DNA of 64,000 bases from Nageia nagi (lineage: Eukaryota; Pinophyta): contig JBITNC010000001.1 in NCBI GenBank assembly GCA_050084985.1, forward strand, positions 12,710,001 to 12,774,000, given 5' to 3'. The notes below the pieces were generated by a model. It made no database searches, had not been told where the DNA came from, and saw only the letters and a list, made by a program, of their open reading frames with translations. The stretch's first letter is position 1. Each line of letters opens with the position of its first letter. The translations under genes and the position numbers were made by a program. This document shows, in pieces, positions 45,491 through 57,935 of this stretch.

Positions 45491-46440
45491 TCTTAGATAA
45501 GTGTTTAAAAAATGTGTAGAGTTTGGAATTTTAATTAATCCCAAAAAGTATATTTTTATGGTTAACCAAGGAAAATTACTTAGACATATTGTCTTAGAAA
45601 AGGGATTGGCAATTCATCCAAATAGAGTAAAATCTATTGAATCATTACCACTCTCTTCCAACAAGAAGGCCTTGCAATATTTCCTTGGCCAAATTAATTT
45701 TGTTAAAAAATTCATCAATGATTTTTTAGAAATTATATCTCTAATTACTATAATGTTGAAGAAAGATGTATTTTCCTGATCAAAAGAAGCAAAGCAAGCT
45801 TTTCAAGATATCAAAAAAATAATAACAAAAACTCCTATTTGAAAAATCTTGATTTTTTAGAAGATTTCATCATGTATGCATATAGAGAAGAGAAAAGTAT
45901 TGTTGCAATTCTAGCATAAAAAGATGATAAGAAACAAGAACATCTAATTACCTTTCATATCCAAACACTACATCAATACCAAAAAGATACTCATTTATAG
46001 AAAAATAAGTATTTTCCATAATGAAAGGGCTTAAAACATTTAAACATTATGTGTCCCATAACAAGATCCTTGTATTTACTATCCATGATGATGTAAGAAA
46101 TTATGTCATTCAAGGAGAGTTGGGTGAATAAAAACTTGGTTGGATTACTAAGATAATAGAGTATGATGTAGAAATTCAACCAACCAAGCTTATCATAGGT
46201 AGGTCTCTTTATGAAAATATAGTAGAATCCTCACACATGATTGATATACTAGAGGATGAACATCATCTTAATGAAGAGAGTGATTGGATAAAATAAATTA
46301 TTTTTTATTTTTATATCGATAAATATATTGAATCTCTTAATAGATTTCACAGAAGAAGATTCAAACTACAAGCCTTGAAGTTTATAATGATAGATGATCA
46401 TCTCTATAGGAAAAACGTTTATCAAACCTTATTAAGATAT
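45491..46440 (+). pseudogene. RT thumb and gypsy-type RNase H of Tat-like element
   Basis: 45501-45779 is the open piece with FGILINPKKYIFMV, AIHPNRVKSIESLPL and FLGQINFVKKFINDFLEI, the thumb and connection. RNase H follows in another frame from about 45850: REEKSIVAILA, a LITFHIQTLHQYQKD block, then across stops GLKHLNIM, NYVIQGELGE and WITKIIEYDVEIQPTKLIIG. This is the usual RNase H tail. So the element has RNase H on both sides of RT. Confidence 0.82.
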
Positions 46441-47530
46441 GTAACTCATGATGAAGCTTGAAGAATATTGCATGAATTTAATTATGGATTCTCTAGAGGA
46501 CATTATAGTGGTCCACCTATAGCAACAAAAATATTATAGGTTGGGTACTATTGGCCTAACATATAGCAATATTCATTCAAGATAGCTCGAGAGTGTGACA
46601 AATGTAGCAAATTTATGAGAAAAAGAAGGCAAGTAGCTATGCCCCTTAAACCTGTAGTGGTTGAGGAACCCTTTCAACAATGGGTCTAGTCCTAATTCCT
46701 CAGTAGGCCATAAATTTATCTTAACTACAACTAATTATTTTACAACATGGTTAGAAGCTATGCCATGCAAAAATGCAAATTAAGGTATGGTAATGGAAAT
46801 TATCAAAAGAATAATCACTCATTTTAGTATCCCATAGACTGTTGTCTCATATAATGGTCCTGCATTCATTAGAGCTAATTTGTCATATTTTGTTTTTGAA
46901 TATGGATCTATTGATTATTCTTTTCAAATTATTACCCTTAAGGGAATGGGTTAGCTGAGTCAACAAATAAGAACATAACTTCAATCATCGAAAGAATGAT
47001 TGAAGGGAATCCTAGATAATGGCATACATAATTAGACTATGCATTTTGGGTAGACAAGATTAGTATCAAGTTAGCTATCAAGATGTCCTAGTATGCATTA
47101 GTGTATGGTAAAAGATATGTATTACCAATTCATCTTAGAGTTATCTGCATTAAAAATCCTACATGAACTAGAAGATTATGACTTTGAACCATTACAAGCA
47201 AAGTTTAATCAACTCCTTAAGTTAGAAGAAGATCAAAACAAAGCATATGAGTCTTTCTAGCATCATTAATAGATACTCAAGAAATGGTTTGACAATAAGA
47301 AGTCATCCCAAGTTAAGTTTGAAGTAGGAGACATTATCCTCAAAAGGAATGAGGAAAGAGCAAATCCTAGAAGACATCATAAATTTGACTCTCTTTGGAG
47401 TGGGCATTATATCATCATTCAATCTATGCAAAATAACATGTTCAAATTGTAAGATATCACTAGATCCTATGAACTACCTATCCCAATTATTGGGATCTAT
47501 TTAAAACATTACCAGGTGATAGGGTGATTT
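46441..47530 (+). pseudogene. Integrase of Tat-like element
   Basis: The zinc-binding part is HEFNYGFSRGHYSGPPIATK, then GYYWPNI and ARECDKCSKFMRKRRQVAMP; the two histidines and CxxC are present. The core shows EEPFQQW, then across shifts YFTTWLEAMPCKN-like sequence, the PIDCCLI/SYNGPAFI region, and YYP-GNGLAESTNKNITSII with the catalytic glutamate. The C-terminal part includes LDYAFWVDKISIKLAIKMS, ALVYGKRYVLPIHL and GIYLKHY near 47510. Frames shift at least five times. Confidence 0.85.
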
Positions 47531-48070
47531 CATAACACTAACTAAAAATTGTATAGTGTATATAGTTTATTTAAAAAAAACATTTATATTTGTACATTCC
47601 TTAAGTCTAAACACATTCCCCATGGAGGTAGGTAACCATTAATTCAAAATATTAACTAAGCATGGTATGAAGTTAGCACTTATCTGTTGATAACTATCAC
47701 TTGAAAGGACAACATTTAAGGAGAGGATATCCTTGAATCTTCTAACCATTGCACCTTATCTCCTAGTTTAGTGTGCTCCAAGTAATATATCCATGCCTAT
47801 CATCCACCACTCCATATGATGCATGAATTCCAATATTTCTTATACATTAATTACCATTACTAACTACATCCACCATAAACCTTAGGCAATTAAAAGACTC
47901 TCTCACACTCCCATTCCTTAGCCATTTTCAAAGTATAAGTTTTCAAAGAAAATAAGAGATTAGAGCCTATAGAGTAAATTGAGCAAGGAAGGAAGGATTT
48001 GTAGAGCTTTATACAACTAGGTTTCAAACTCTTAATGTAAAATCATGATGCAAAAATGATTGTAAATGCC
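47531..48070 (+). other. Non-coding interval after integrase
   Basis: About 540 bp with no defensible frame. It separates pol from the extra ORF of the Tat-like element. Confidence 0.45.
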
Positions 48071-48073
48071 AAG

Positions 48074-51000
48074 ATGGTGACCAGACTAGCAATTAAGGTT
48101 GAACATGAAGGGGTAAATGTTGTTGTAATTGTAATCCAAAATGAATATTTGGAAAATGCTCCTAGCATCAACTAGATAGGATGGGCATGATTAATCACAT
48201 GGATACCTAGTGTGTCAATCCTATGCAGATCTTATTACAACACCTGAAGCTCAAGGTTGTGGGTAAAGGGAAGTCTCTTGTTGAATCCAAAAGAGACTTG
48301 ATGACTGACTAGGGCCTAGCCTATTATGTGCCTTATGAATCATTCACTTGTCCTAAGTTGATGTATGATGTTTCACTCAAGCACAGCCAAAAGGGTTACA
48401 ATATCATAGTTTTCAAAGATTAGTAGTAAGAAGGAAAATCCAAGTCTAAACCCAAACTAGTGTTGGATTACTCTTCTGATTCTATGGTTCATGCATTTGA
48501 GGTTCTAGTTGATTGGACCTTTCACATCAAAAAGTATATTGATATTAAGCATGAAAGGAATTATTTTTATAAGAATGAAGATTAAATTTTGAACTAGATT
48601 GATGAGAGGTATGAGGGGATATGCATAAAGCTCATGCAAAGTTATGACACTGCCTCCTATGATAAGGTGAAACATAGAAAGGTGTTGCAAGCATTGGTAG
48701 TCATTCTTGGAAATAAGATCTAAATTGAATAAGATGAAGACATGATGAGGATGGATTATAATATCATAGGGGCACATGTTTGCTATGAATTCCCTACTTT
48801 TATCTCAAATGAGATAAGAAGAAATCTTTTTAAAATTGAGAAATTAAATTTTAGAATTCTTCATATCTTTGGTGGCTCCTGGTCCATCAAAACCTTGAGA
48901 AATTTATGGAAATAGGATTGCAAGTTGAGCTTGATACCATGACCATTGGACCCACTCTAATTGATTTAAGAGTCCTAGTATTGACCAAGTTGCATGGGTT
49001 ATACTATAAGTTTATAAGCAAGTTTTATGCACTGATGATAGAGATCTTAACAGGGAAGATTTGCAACAGGCTATGCTAAAGCACCATTCAAGAGCTACAA
49101 GAAGGAAACAAGATAGGTGATTGGTATTTTTTGAAGGATCATACTATGATTATATGGTATGGATATTTTGAAAAGCCCTTTTTCCTACCTAAGTTTGTAA
49201 CTACACAATTGTATTCTATAGAGATGAATAGATAGATGTGCACTATAGAGACTAAGTATGTGTTTGGGGGTAATTTCAAACTTATTGTAAATATGTCAAC
49301 TATTATAAAAATTTTTACTTTATTAAAAATATTTATAAAGATAGTATAGCTAATTTTATTACACAAAATTTTAAGTTATAAATGGAAGATGCCCCATGGA
49401 TGTATGACCCACTAAGGGAAGTTATAAAATTGATAAGGTCAAATAAAAAGTGCTTGACTTTTATTCATGATCCAAGGCCTCATGGGGAATATTTTGTAAA
49501 TTAGACTGAAGAGAAAGCTAAGGCATCCTTGGAATGGGATTTTGGAACCTTGAATAAGTCCTAGTTAACCCTTGATGGGATTAAAAAATACATAAACTAG
49601 GAGGTCAAATGATAAGAATTTGCCTTAGACCGAGAGGTTTTAACCCAGTTGATAGATGAGGTGGGATTGGGACCCCATAAAATTCATTATTTCATCAAAT
49701 TTTGATTTCAATACACCATTAAAATTCACCATGTTGAAAAATAGTTATTTGGTGCATTTAGCTATGATAAGTACTAGGAATCCCACTATGCATAGGACCC
49801 ATTGCCAGAAATAGGCTAGCCTCTTCCACCTAATTTTCAAGGGAAATAAAAAATGAGAACAAAGATAAAAGATTCTAGAGAACCAAAATCATCTAGCTCA
49901 AGGCAACTATCAAAGAAAAAGAAAGAAGATCAACTAGAGTCAACTACTACTTCTTAGTAGTCCTCTCCAAAGAAGAAAAGGAGAATAAAAACTTTAGCAT
50001 AATCACAACAAGTCCCAAAGAAGGAGGAAAAGCCAGTAAAGAAACCCAACACCACACAAACTTGGGAAATAAATATTATTCCCCCATCTCTAAAGGTTGT
50101 TCAAGAAATTTCAAAAGCCATTATAGGAGAAACAAAAATGCCTGATGCTAAAAAAACCCTATAGGCCCTAGAGCATAGATATTGTAACCTATCAAGATGC
50201 ACCAGAAGAAGCAAGGGTTGAGATTCAGCAAAGCAAGGGTAATATACTTGGTATGGGTAGTACCTTAGCAACCAAAGCTAGAGGTAGAGTGGGTGATGAT
50301 GATGATGATGAATCAAAGAAGAAAAAGGACTCCAACCTAATGGGAAAAGCTCTTAAAAAAGAGAAACCATAACAAGAAAAATAAGAGGAGATTGAAGTTT
50401 TAGATTTAACTCCTATAAAGGTAGTAGATCCTACATAGTAAACTTCAATGTCTACTTCAGATGGAAATACACCTTAGTATTCTTTGATTCCATTTCCTAC
50501 AAGCTTGCAAGAGGATATTAAAAATATTTTTTCTACTCAAATAGTAGAACCCATTAATTGGTCAACTTTTATCAATAAAACCCATGTGCTTCTAGAGAAA
50601 CAATCCAAAATTTTGAGTAAAGTTACATAGATGGGAGATATGAAGATCACCTAGATGCCTTTCAAGGAAGGGCAACTAGATACTTCTCCCATGACTATTA
50701 TAAATGTAAATATGAAGAGTGTCCTAGCTATAGATTAGTTTGTATTCCTTATAAATACTTCCATGGTGGCTAGCAAGAGCCTCCAAGCCATGGAGAATAA
50801 GATAGATAAACTAAATAAGAAGATAGATCAGTATAAAAAGAACTACTCCTTTAAAGATAAAATAGTTATAGGGTTGTAGAACCAAAATAAAGTTTTTCTT
50901 AGAAAACTAAAGAAGCAAAATTTAGAATTTGAAAAGAACCTAATAAAAAGTAAAGCTGAGCTAGATAATGTAAACAAACTAATACAAGATCTTAAAGCTC

Positions 51001-51350
51001 AAGCTGCAATTATAGATGGCCAAAAGGCCAAATAAGTTAAGGAAGAATTGCAAAAAGAAGTAGTAGCTAATAAAGTGCTCAAAGATGATAATACAAAGTT
51101 GTTACTGGTTGTAAAAGACTTCAAGAAGTCCTTGATGGAATAGATAGGAGAAATATTGGCAAGTTTATCACAATTACATTTGTTAAAAAATCAAATAGGA
51201 CAAGCCATCTTGCAGTTCATTACTCAAATTGCTCTTCATAAATTAGCTCTAGATATACCAAGGTTAGTACTTGAAAGAATGTAGAGCTAGTTGACATCCC
51301 TTACAAGATGGGATATAGCTACTATTACCATAGAATAAAAATACAATTTT
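48074..51350 (+). pseudogene. Very long unrecognised ORF 3' of pol (extra ORF of Tat-like element)
   Basis: A plus-strand coding region of over 1,000 codons can be followed across stops and a few shifts. It starts near MVTRLAIKVEHEGVNVVVIV (48074). Blocks include MQILLQHLKLKVVGKGKSLV, LKHSQKGYNIIVFKD, KIEKLNFRILHIFGGSWSIK, KIGDWYFLKDHTMI and EKPFFLPKFVTTQLYSIEMN. A lysine/serine-rich basic segment follows (49840-50060, KKKKEDQLESTTTS and SPKKKRR). A long coiled coil comes at about 50770-51250 (MENKIDKLNKKIDQYKKN, KLKKQNLEFEKNLIKSKAEL). Most stops are TAG. I know no matching family. It is interrupted at about 51350 by a hAT element and seems to continue at 55640. Confidence 0.6.
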
Positions 51351-51359
51351 TAAAACAAA

Positions 51360-54300
51360 TAGCCCGGGGCCAAATATGAAAAAAATGGCCATTAAATAGT
51401 CAAAATATATTGAATATGGTAAAAATTTGCAACTTTAAAGATACATAAATACGAAAATAAATGGTGAAAAAATGGACAAAAATGGAAAAGAAACAAAAAA
51501 TATAGGATAAATACATGATCAAAAAATGGAAAATACGATAAATAAACAAACAAAAGATAAGCAAAAATGGAAAATTTAGGGAAAAAATGTGATGCATTAA
51601 AAAATAAAAAATATGCAATTTTTTAAATTTTTCTATACAATATTCTTATCTAATTGCCATAAATGATTAAATCATTGACATAAATGATAATATCATCTAC
51701 CAAGTAGTATGGTAGTACTAACTACCAAGTACCAAATACCAACACATTCATATTTCATAAATTATATCATCAATATATGAAAATAAAATACATCTACAAA
51801 ATGTTTATCATATCATAATGCCACTAAGTGTCTACTATCAAGCACCAAAAAAGTACAAATAATACTAAATAGTAAATACAATGTCTCATGAGTAATGAAT
51901 CCATGTGTGTTCCTTAGGGACTCATCAATATATGCAGTCTAGGGCTCTAGTCCTTTTGCTAATCAATTGACCACCACTAGTAGTAGTAATAGTATCATGT
52001 GCTCCACTAATAGGTGTAGTAGGATACTGAGAGTGAGAAGGTGGTCTCATAGGGGTAGGAGCACTACAAGGAGATAATTCTAAACTACTAGAACCACCAC
52101 CAACACCCTTGTAGGGCTTTTGCCTAATTCTTTGGTACCAAACAAGTGGATCATCATCATCAGGATCACTCTCCATATCTTGATAAACCTGATGCTCATA
52201 AAATTGGAGCAGTCCAACACCATGATCAATCTCCATAAGAGAAAATGGATCATAACATTTATGCTCTTCTTCATCCCCCTCATCTACTACATGCTCCTCC
52301 TCCTCACCCTCATTTGCAAGTTCATCTATCTCCTACTCTATGTCAGGATATTCTTCTCAAAATGCTTCATGTAATTCCTCCTCTGGATCTGCCACTACAT
52401 CCATTCGAGGTGCATCATTGTCAAAAAAGAAAAAAAAGGTTAACAAATACACTTTTATAGGACCTATTAATATATTTTAAAAAACACATGTAGGGGGTGC
52501 TAGGTGAGAGTAAAAATGAAGAAGACAACCTATATGAGGGATCAATGGTAGTCAAGTAATGGGATCATCCTCATCATTCTTTTACATTTGCCTCACATAT
52601 AATCATAGGTTGACATAAATGTACACAATATCATTAAAGCATTGTGTTTTCAACCTATTAACATAAAAATAATGAGATAATGAGAAATTGAGAATTGAGA
52701 GTGAAGTAAGAAATTTCCATTGCATTTTGAAAATTGAAAAGAATCACAATTGAAATGAATCAAATTACTAACCTATTACACTTCTTGGAGTGATTTTTTT
52801 CAAATTCACTCTAATTGCACTCACATCTTGAAGCACTACACATTAGACTAAGGATGTAGATGGAAAATCTTTGTAATTCAAGTGTTTCACCCCCAAACTT
52901 TTGCCAACCACAACTCTAAAAAATGAAGTCCAAAATATTAATACCAAATTAGAAAACATTAAATATTTAAATTACTAAATGTATAAACTTGGAAGTAATG
53001 TATGAAATTTAATTTTTTCTCACTTGGAGAAATTTGGAAATGTGCCTCTATAGTAGATTGATACCCAAAGAGGCCTCAAGAGTGCTTGTTACTCAAGATC
53101 CTTGAAATTTTAGATTGAATGGTGGGATCCTAAACTATACCAGCTACACATTTTGTAAACCCTAAGTTAGTATGAGTATCAATATTATATTTTGAGTTTG
53201 GTGCAAAATATAAGATAGGGTTCAATATGGACCCTACTCCATGAATAGGGTAATACAACATATTCCACCACCATTCACCAATGAGATCCTAAAACACCAT
53301 GTGCTTGTTACCAAACTCAATATCCTCATTAGAGTGTTCAATATAATAATGCATTATGGCATCTTTGGCCCTAGCAATAGCCTCATAAAAATAGCTTATA
53401 GTGGGCTTATCACTATCAACCAGATGAAGGATTCATACAAGTGGTGTTGTCATGCTACAAATCTCTTTGAGTGTCAACCAAAAATCATATATGGATATCA
53501 ATGAATACATGACCATATCCTCTGGCCTTGTGCTCATGGCTATATCACTCCACTCTCTAGAAATAAACATGGAATGCAACTCATGCATGTTCTTAAATAA
53601 CAATTGAAGGTTGATGAAATTGGAGGCAAAATGTGTAATTCCTGGGCACAACAAGTCCCTACCATTGGTGTACCTCCTCATCATACTAAGAATAGTAGTT
53701 TTATTATAAATATAAGATGAGATTTTAAGAATCAACATAGCCTTAGAGTAATAATATAAGATAAGATAAAAATATGATAAGATAAAACAAGATAATATAG
53801 ATGTACCTTGTGATTTTCCTTACCTATTGGAACATAACTAGAAGCATTATTTGTGATCACCTAAACAACATGTTCTAGACCCATCTCCCTCACAAATTGA
53901 TCCAATAAGCCACATAAAAAGTTTGCATCTTTTGCCTTATCAAATGCATCAATATATTTCTTGTATATTATCCCATATTTGGAGTATACAAAAAATTTAA
54001 TCAAGCTTCTACTCTTACTATCTGACCACCCATAAGATAATATTGTACAACTCGATAACTTCCAAGATTCTTCAATATTAGCCATTCTAAAAATAGTAAA
54101 ATAAAACTAAAATAAATTGTAAAACAACTAAATAAAAAAGTAATTTAAAAAATGTAATGCATATTACATATTGCCTATTGAAATTTGAATATCACTATTT
54201 ACATACCTATGATGGACTTATTTCTTGAGATTCTTCATGAGAGACCCTTGCATTTATACATGAATAGGGCCCACCTACCTAGGTCTAGCATTAGCCACTA

Positions 54301-55450
54301 CATCGATTGTCGATTTCTAAAATATACTCTTGGTAATGTGGATTGGAACTCCATAATAGATCAATTTTGCCAACATCATATCAGCTTCTTTATTCTCCTT
54401 CTTCTTCAACATACTAATAATGGATGGTTGGGATCTAGGATTTACTTAGGGTTGAAAGTAGGAATAGACTCCAACCCTTCAAGGGTATCCACTTCCACTA
54501 GGCCTACTAGCACTTGCACTTGCACCTACACTTGCACTAGAAACATTTTCACTTGTTGTAGAAGATCTTATTCCTCCTAGTACCATTTGAATTACTCATT
54601 TCCTCTCTTTTTTATCAATAATATAATCTAAGGATCTAACTGCATCCAAAGTAAGATCTAGAATTGCTTTTGGTCAACTCTACACATCACTCCTTGGCAT
54701 CCTAAAAAGATGCCCTTTAAACCTTATAATTATTCCTTGGATAGGCTTATTACATAGATTGCACCTAAAATGCTGAGAATTACCTCAAACACCCTCAATT
54801 AGAGTCACATATTTCCAAAATCTATCCAACTCTTTTAGCATTTTGGAGTCTTGGACAACCTCCCTCAATAATACTCTTGCTTCCCTAGTTCTCCTCTATA
54901 TTTTTCCTAGTCCTACAAAGTGAAAATGAGGGCAAAATCCTTTTTCCCTCCAAATATTTCTTCTCCCCAGCGGCCTAGCTATCTTCCATTTTTTCATGGT
55001 ATTTTTTGCATCTTTTTTTCATTTAAAGGATGTTTAAATGCAAAAAAGAGTAATACAACATCTTTTACCCCTTTGCACACAGTCTGCTCTTGTCATGCCA
55101 CATCTTTTTCCCAAAAAATACATTTTTTCACATTTAAATGGCATCTTCTGATGAAAAAATAATGGGGGCATTTAAGTCATTTTGGTTCACACTTTTTGGG
55201 CATTTTTTACTAATAAATAACATTTTTTAATGAAAATATGCATCTAAATGAACTTCAAAAATCGACCCCAAAATTGCATTTTGCCAATGTTTTCAATATT
55301 TTTTAGGCATTTTTTAAGCATTTAAACATCATTTAAATGGAACATATTTTATAGAGGAAAATGACATGTTTTTCCATTTTTTATACTGATGTATGGGAAA
55401 ATCCAAAAAATGGAAACAATACCATTTTTTCCATTTAAACTACGTATTAA
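51360..55450 (-). mobile_element. BED-type hAT DNA transposon, approximate limits
   Basis: The transposase gene (51925-54900 minus) is bracketed by subterminal motif clusters: AAAAATGG repeated about five times on the plus strand at 51380-51570, and the complementary CATTTTTT/CCATTTTTT repeated at about 55010-55430. Inverted clusters of a short motif are typical of hAT ends. Size is about 4.1 kb, usual for hAT. The exact termini and the 8-bp target duplication were not found; TAGCCCGGGGCC near 51357 is a possible left tip. The element interrupts the long extra ORF of the 18-kb retrotransposon. Confidence 0.6.
51925..54900 (-). pseudogene. hAT transposase with BED zinc finger and DUF659-like core
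   Basis: From 54840 downward: LDRFWKYVTLIEG, then HFRCNLCNKPIQGIIIRFKG followed by HL, a BED-type finger with CxxC and the HL end. Serine-rich linker ASVGASASASRPSGSGYP. MMLAKLIYYGVPIHITKS, then at 54085-53861 SWKLSSCTILSYGWSDSKSR (catalytic aspartate region) and FVREMGLEHVV. An intron-like gap follows. 53738-53433 has GITHFASNFINLQLLFKNMH and MFISREWSD. Then LVDSDKPTISYFYEA, YYPIHGVGSILNPILYF. The tail 52236-51925 is acidic, then serine/proline-rich. The C-terminal dimerisation block was not found. Stops and shifts throughout. Confidence 0.82.
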
Positions 55451-55639
55451 TATACTATAACTATTACCCCCTCGCCAAGGAAAACATTTTTAATGAGAAC
55501 TTGAGATATCTACGAACTCCAAAATCTAGTATTCAATATGGAGATTACAACACCAACTCAATACAAAAATTAGCTTTATCACTAAATTCTTTCATTCTTT
55601 GATAGAATTGAAAGCTCCTAAATTATAAGAGCAAAATGT
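55451..55639. other. Junction between hAT element and resumed ORF
   Basis: About 190 bp in which the true right end of the hAT transposon should lie. No terminal repeat is recognisable. Confidence 0.4.
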
Positions 55640-55953
55640 ATAGGGTAGTGCTGCCAGATGGTTGGCCAATACCATTCAATTTTTAGAACAATCTTTTTCG
55701 AAGAAATAAATCTCAAATCTACAATAAATAAATGACCTCACTTAGGAGGCTTTTTCAATATTCCTACATGTTACGAGGTTGGAGAATGTGCTAACAAGTT
55801 TCAAAGTAGATACAATGAAGATATAAGCTTCCCCTATTTTATCACATGTTGATTATCAAGAGTTGAAGGATTTGAATAAGAAGATTTAGTCCTTCCTCCC
55901 TACAGAGCTGATTCCACCACTCAATACTCCTATGAAAGCTTCATCTAGATAAG
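55640..55953 (+). pseudogene. C-terminal end of the extra ORF of the Tat-like element
   Basis: After the hAT element a plus-strand frame contains LENVLTSFKVDTMKI, SHVDYQELKDLNKKI and SFLPTELIPPLNTPMKASSR, ending in TAA near 55950. Helical content and stop type (TAG) match the upstream coiled-coil ORF. It lies just before the 3' LTR. I infer that it is the tail of the same protein. Confidence 0.45.
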
Positions 55954-56021
55954 CAAGTGGGAATAGCAACTAGAGGGTTCTATTCTCTAATAAGAGAAGA
56001 CCCTGACAATTTTCAGAAGAT

Positions 56022-57723
56022 TGTATTCTTTCATAATTACACTCTAAGAATAGGGAAATATTCTAGTATTCCTTATTTTTTTATTCATTTCAATAAATCT
56101 TTCCTAATTCCCACCTCCTTTTCTCTTTTTATATTAGTCTTTTCTATGTACTTAATCTTTTTATCAAAGTTTGGTCAAGATAAATTTTGGTTACTATTTA
56201 TATGTATATTAGTATTAACAATTTTTGCTTCAAAATTCTAAACCGCTATCTAGCAAGTGTTGTATTAACTCTTGAGAATTATTCTTAGTCAATTTAACCA
56301 TTTTTTTAGTAATAGTATATAAAAAGAGAGTCATAGGTTATATAAATTTTATCTATGTACTATGTCTAATAGTATTGAATCTAATAGGGAAGTAATTATC
56401 TAAGTCAAAATATAGGAGTTATAGAAGTATAGAAGTTTTGGAAATTATGTAAATAAGATCTTCATTCAATCTAAGTCACTAGTAGGAGATGTTGTAGAGC
56501 CCATCGATTTTTAGAACAAAGTCTTCGTTGTACATTGAAAATCCATAGGAAGTATTTCATGAAGATAATTAAATAGAACCTATCAATTTTGAATGATGAC
56601 ATCATACCTTTTACCTAAAATTGATGGGTGTTGAGTGAAGCTCGATCATCATTAGAACCCACTAAAGAGAGATAGAACTTGCTAGACAAAAGGAGGAATA
56701 ATGGGTAGGGCAGAACACTCGATTCCACTTGATCATGGGTGTTTAACTCCTAGCACTTTGTCAATGTGTCAACCATGACTCATTTCCACATGATAATAGT
56801 ATTTTCTCCTAGGAATTCAATGATATACAATTTATTACCCTCATTATTCCATGCAGTCAGGTACTATAGTGCTTATCATTAATAGTTGCATAGAAGTAGA
56901 TAGCTGCTGATAGAATACAATTCCATATCATACCAATAAAGCCTATAGATAGTGCATCTTCAATCAGCTATAGACCCAAGAGAATGCAATCAATGATAAA
57001 TTAGAAGGATTGTGACTCAATAAGTATAATGGCTGAGAAATTTCAAATCCCCAAACCTTGGCACAACTTGTACTAGTTCACTATGTAATCTAACACTATT
57101 GTAATTATAAATGTATATTTGTAAATAGTTTCTTTTACTTTTTTCAATCAAATATAATAGTTAAGTGTATTAATGGTGAACAACCACCCAATCAATGATG
57201 TAAATATATAAATAATGGATTATTATAAGTCTAAAAGGCTGGACATTCTAGTAAATTTGCCCATGTATGTAAGATGCTTTCATGTGTGGTAATGTAAATT
57301 GATGATGCTTTTCCCTCTGAAATATGTGTATGTTCATTACACTTTGTGAATGTTATGTATGAAATGTTATCTTAAGTTATGGCTATGTATTATGACTGTG
57401 AGACCCCAAGGGTAAGATAGTTTACTATTCTTTATCTTAGCTATGTATTATTGCCTATGCTACAATGCTTGGGTTATATAGTGTTAGATACTTTTTAGTT
57501 TAATGTGTTAATATCTTTCTTGTTACTCTTAGCCTTTTTATCTCTTTCCTATTACTTTTAATCTTCACAATAGATAGGAACCAGCCTAAAACCTAGAGAT
57601 TGAGAAAAAAAACCAACACAAGCGCATCCCCACCATATTTTGCTCTTTTAAGGAACCTACTATTATGAGCAATGGAGAACATGACCAGACCAAACCCTTG
57701 AGGTTACATTATAATTATCAACA
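56022..57723 (+). repeat. 3' LTR of Tat-like element
   Basis: 1702 bp, TGTATTCTTTC to ATTATCAACA. It pairs with 39695-41441. It has a TATA box near 56316. The next five bases, TTAAT, resemble the left flank GTAAT. Confidence 0.88.
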
Positions 57724-57935
57724 TTAATCCAACTCATTTCTAGAATTACTATTTTTAGCATTTTTTAGAAAAGATATTTTTTATGGTTTCTTTAGTTTTT
57801 GCTTGCTATATGATGTATTTTATTCTTTTGAAGTAGTTTGAATTCAATAATGAGAACAATATTGATTTATAGATTTATTCCATTATATTTCATTTGTTTT
57901 ATGTAATTGGAGTCCACTTTGTTGGTCTCTTGTAG

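Larger units (their letters stand above)
39695..57723 (+). mobile_element. 18-kb Tat-like Ty3/gypsy LTR retrotransposon
   Basis: LTRs at 39695-41441 (1747 bp) and 56022-57723 (1702 bp) align along their length, both beginning TGTATTCTTT; the right one ends ATCAACA and the left ATCAATA. Internal order is gag, protease, RNase H, RT, RNase H, integrase and a very long extra ORF, the last interrupted by a hAT transposon. Flanks are GTAAT and TTAAT, a 4-of-5 match only, and outer flanks are not obviously one locus. Without the hAT insert it is about 14 kb. The dual RNase H and large size point to the Tat clade. Confidence 0.85.

Noticed and set aside
51357-51368. TAGCCCGGGGCC as a confirmed hAT terminal repeat
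   Set aside because: No complementary end was found near 55450, so it is mentioned only as a possibility.
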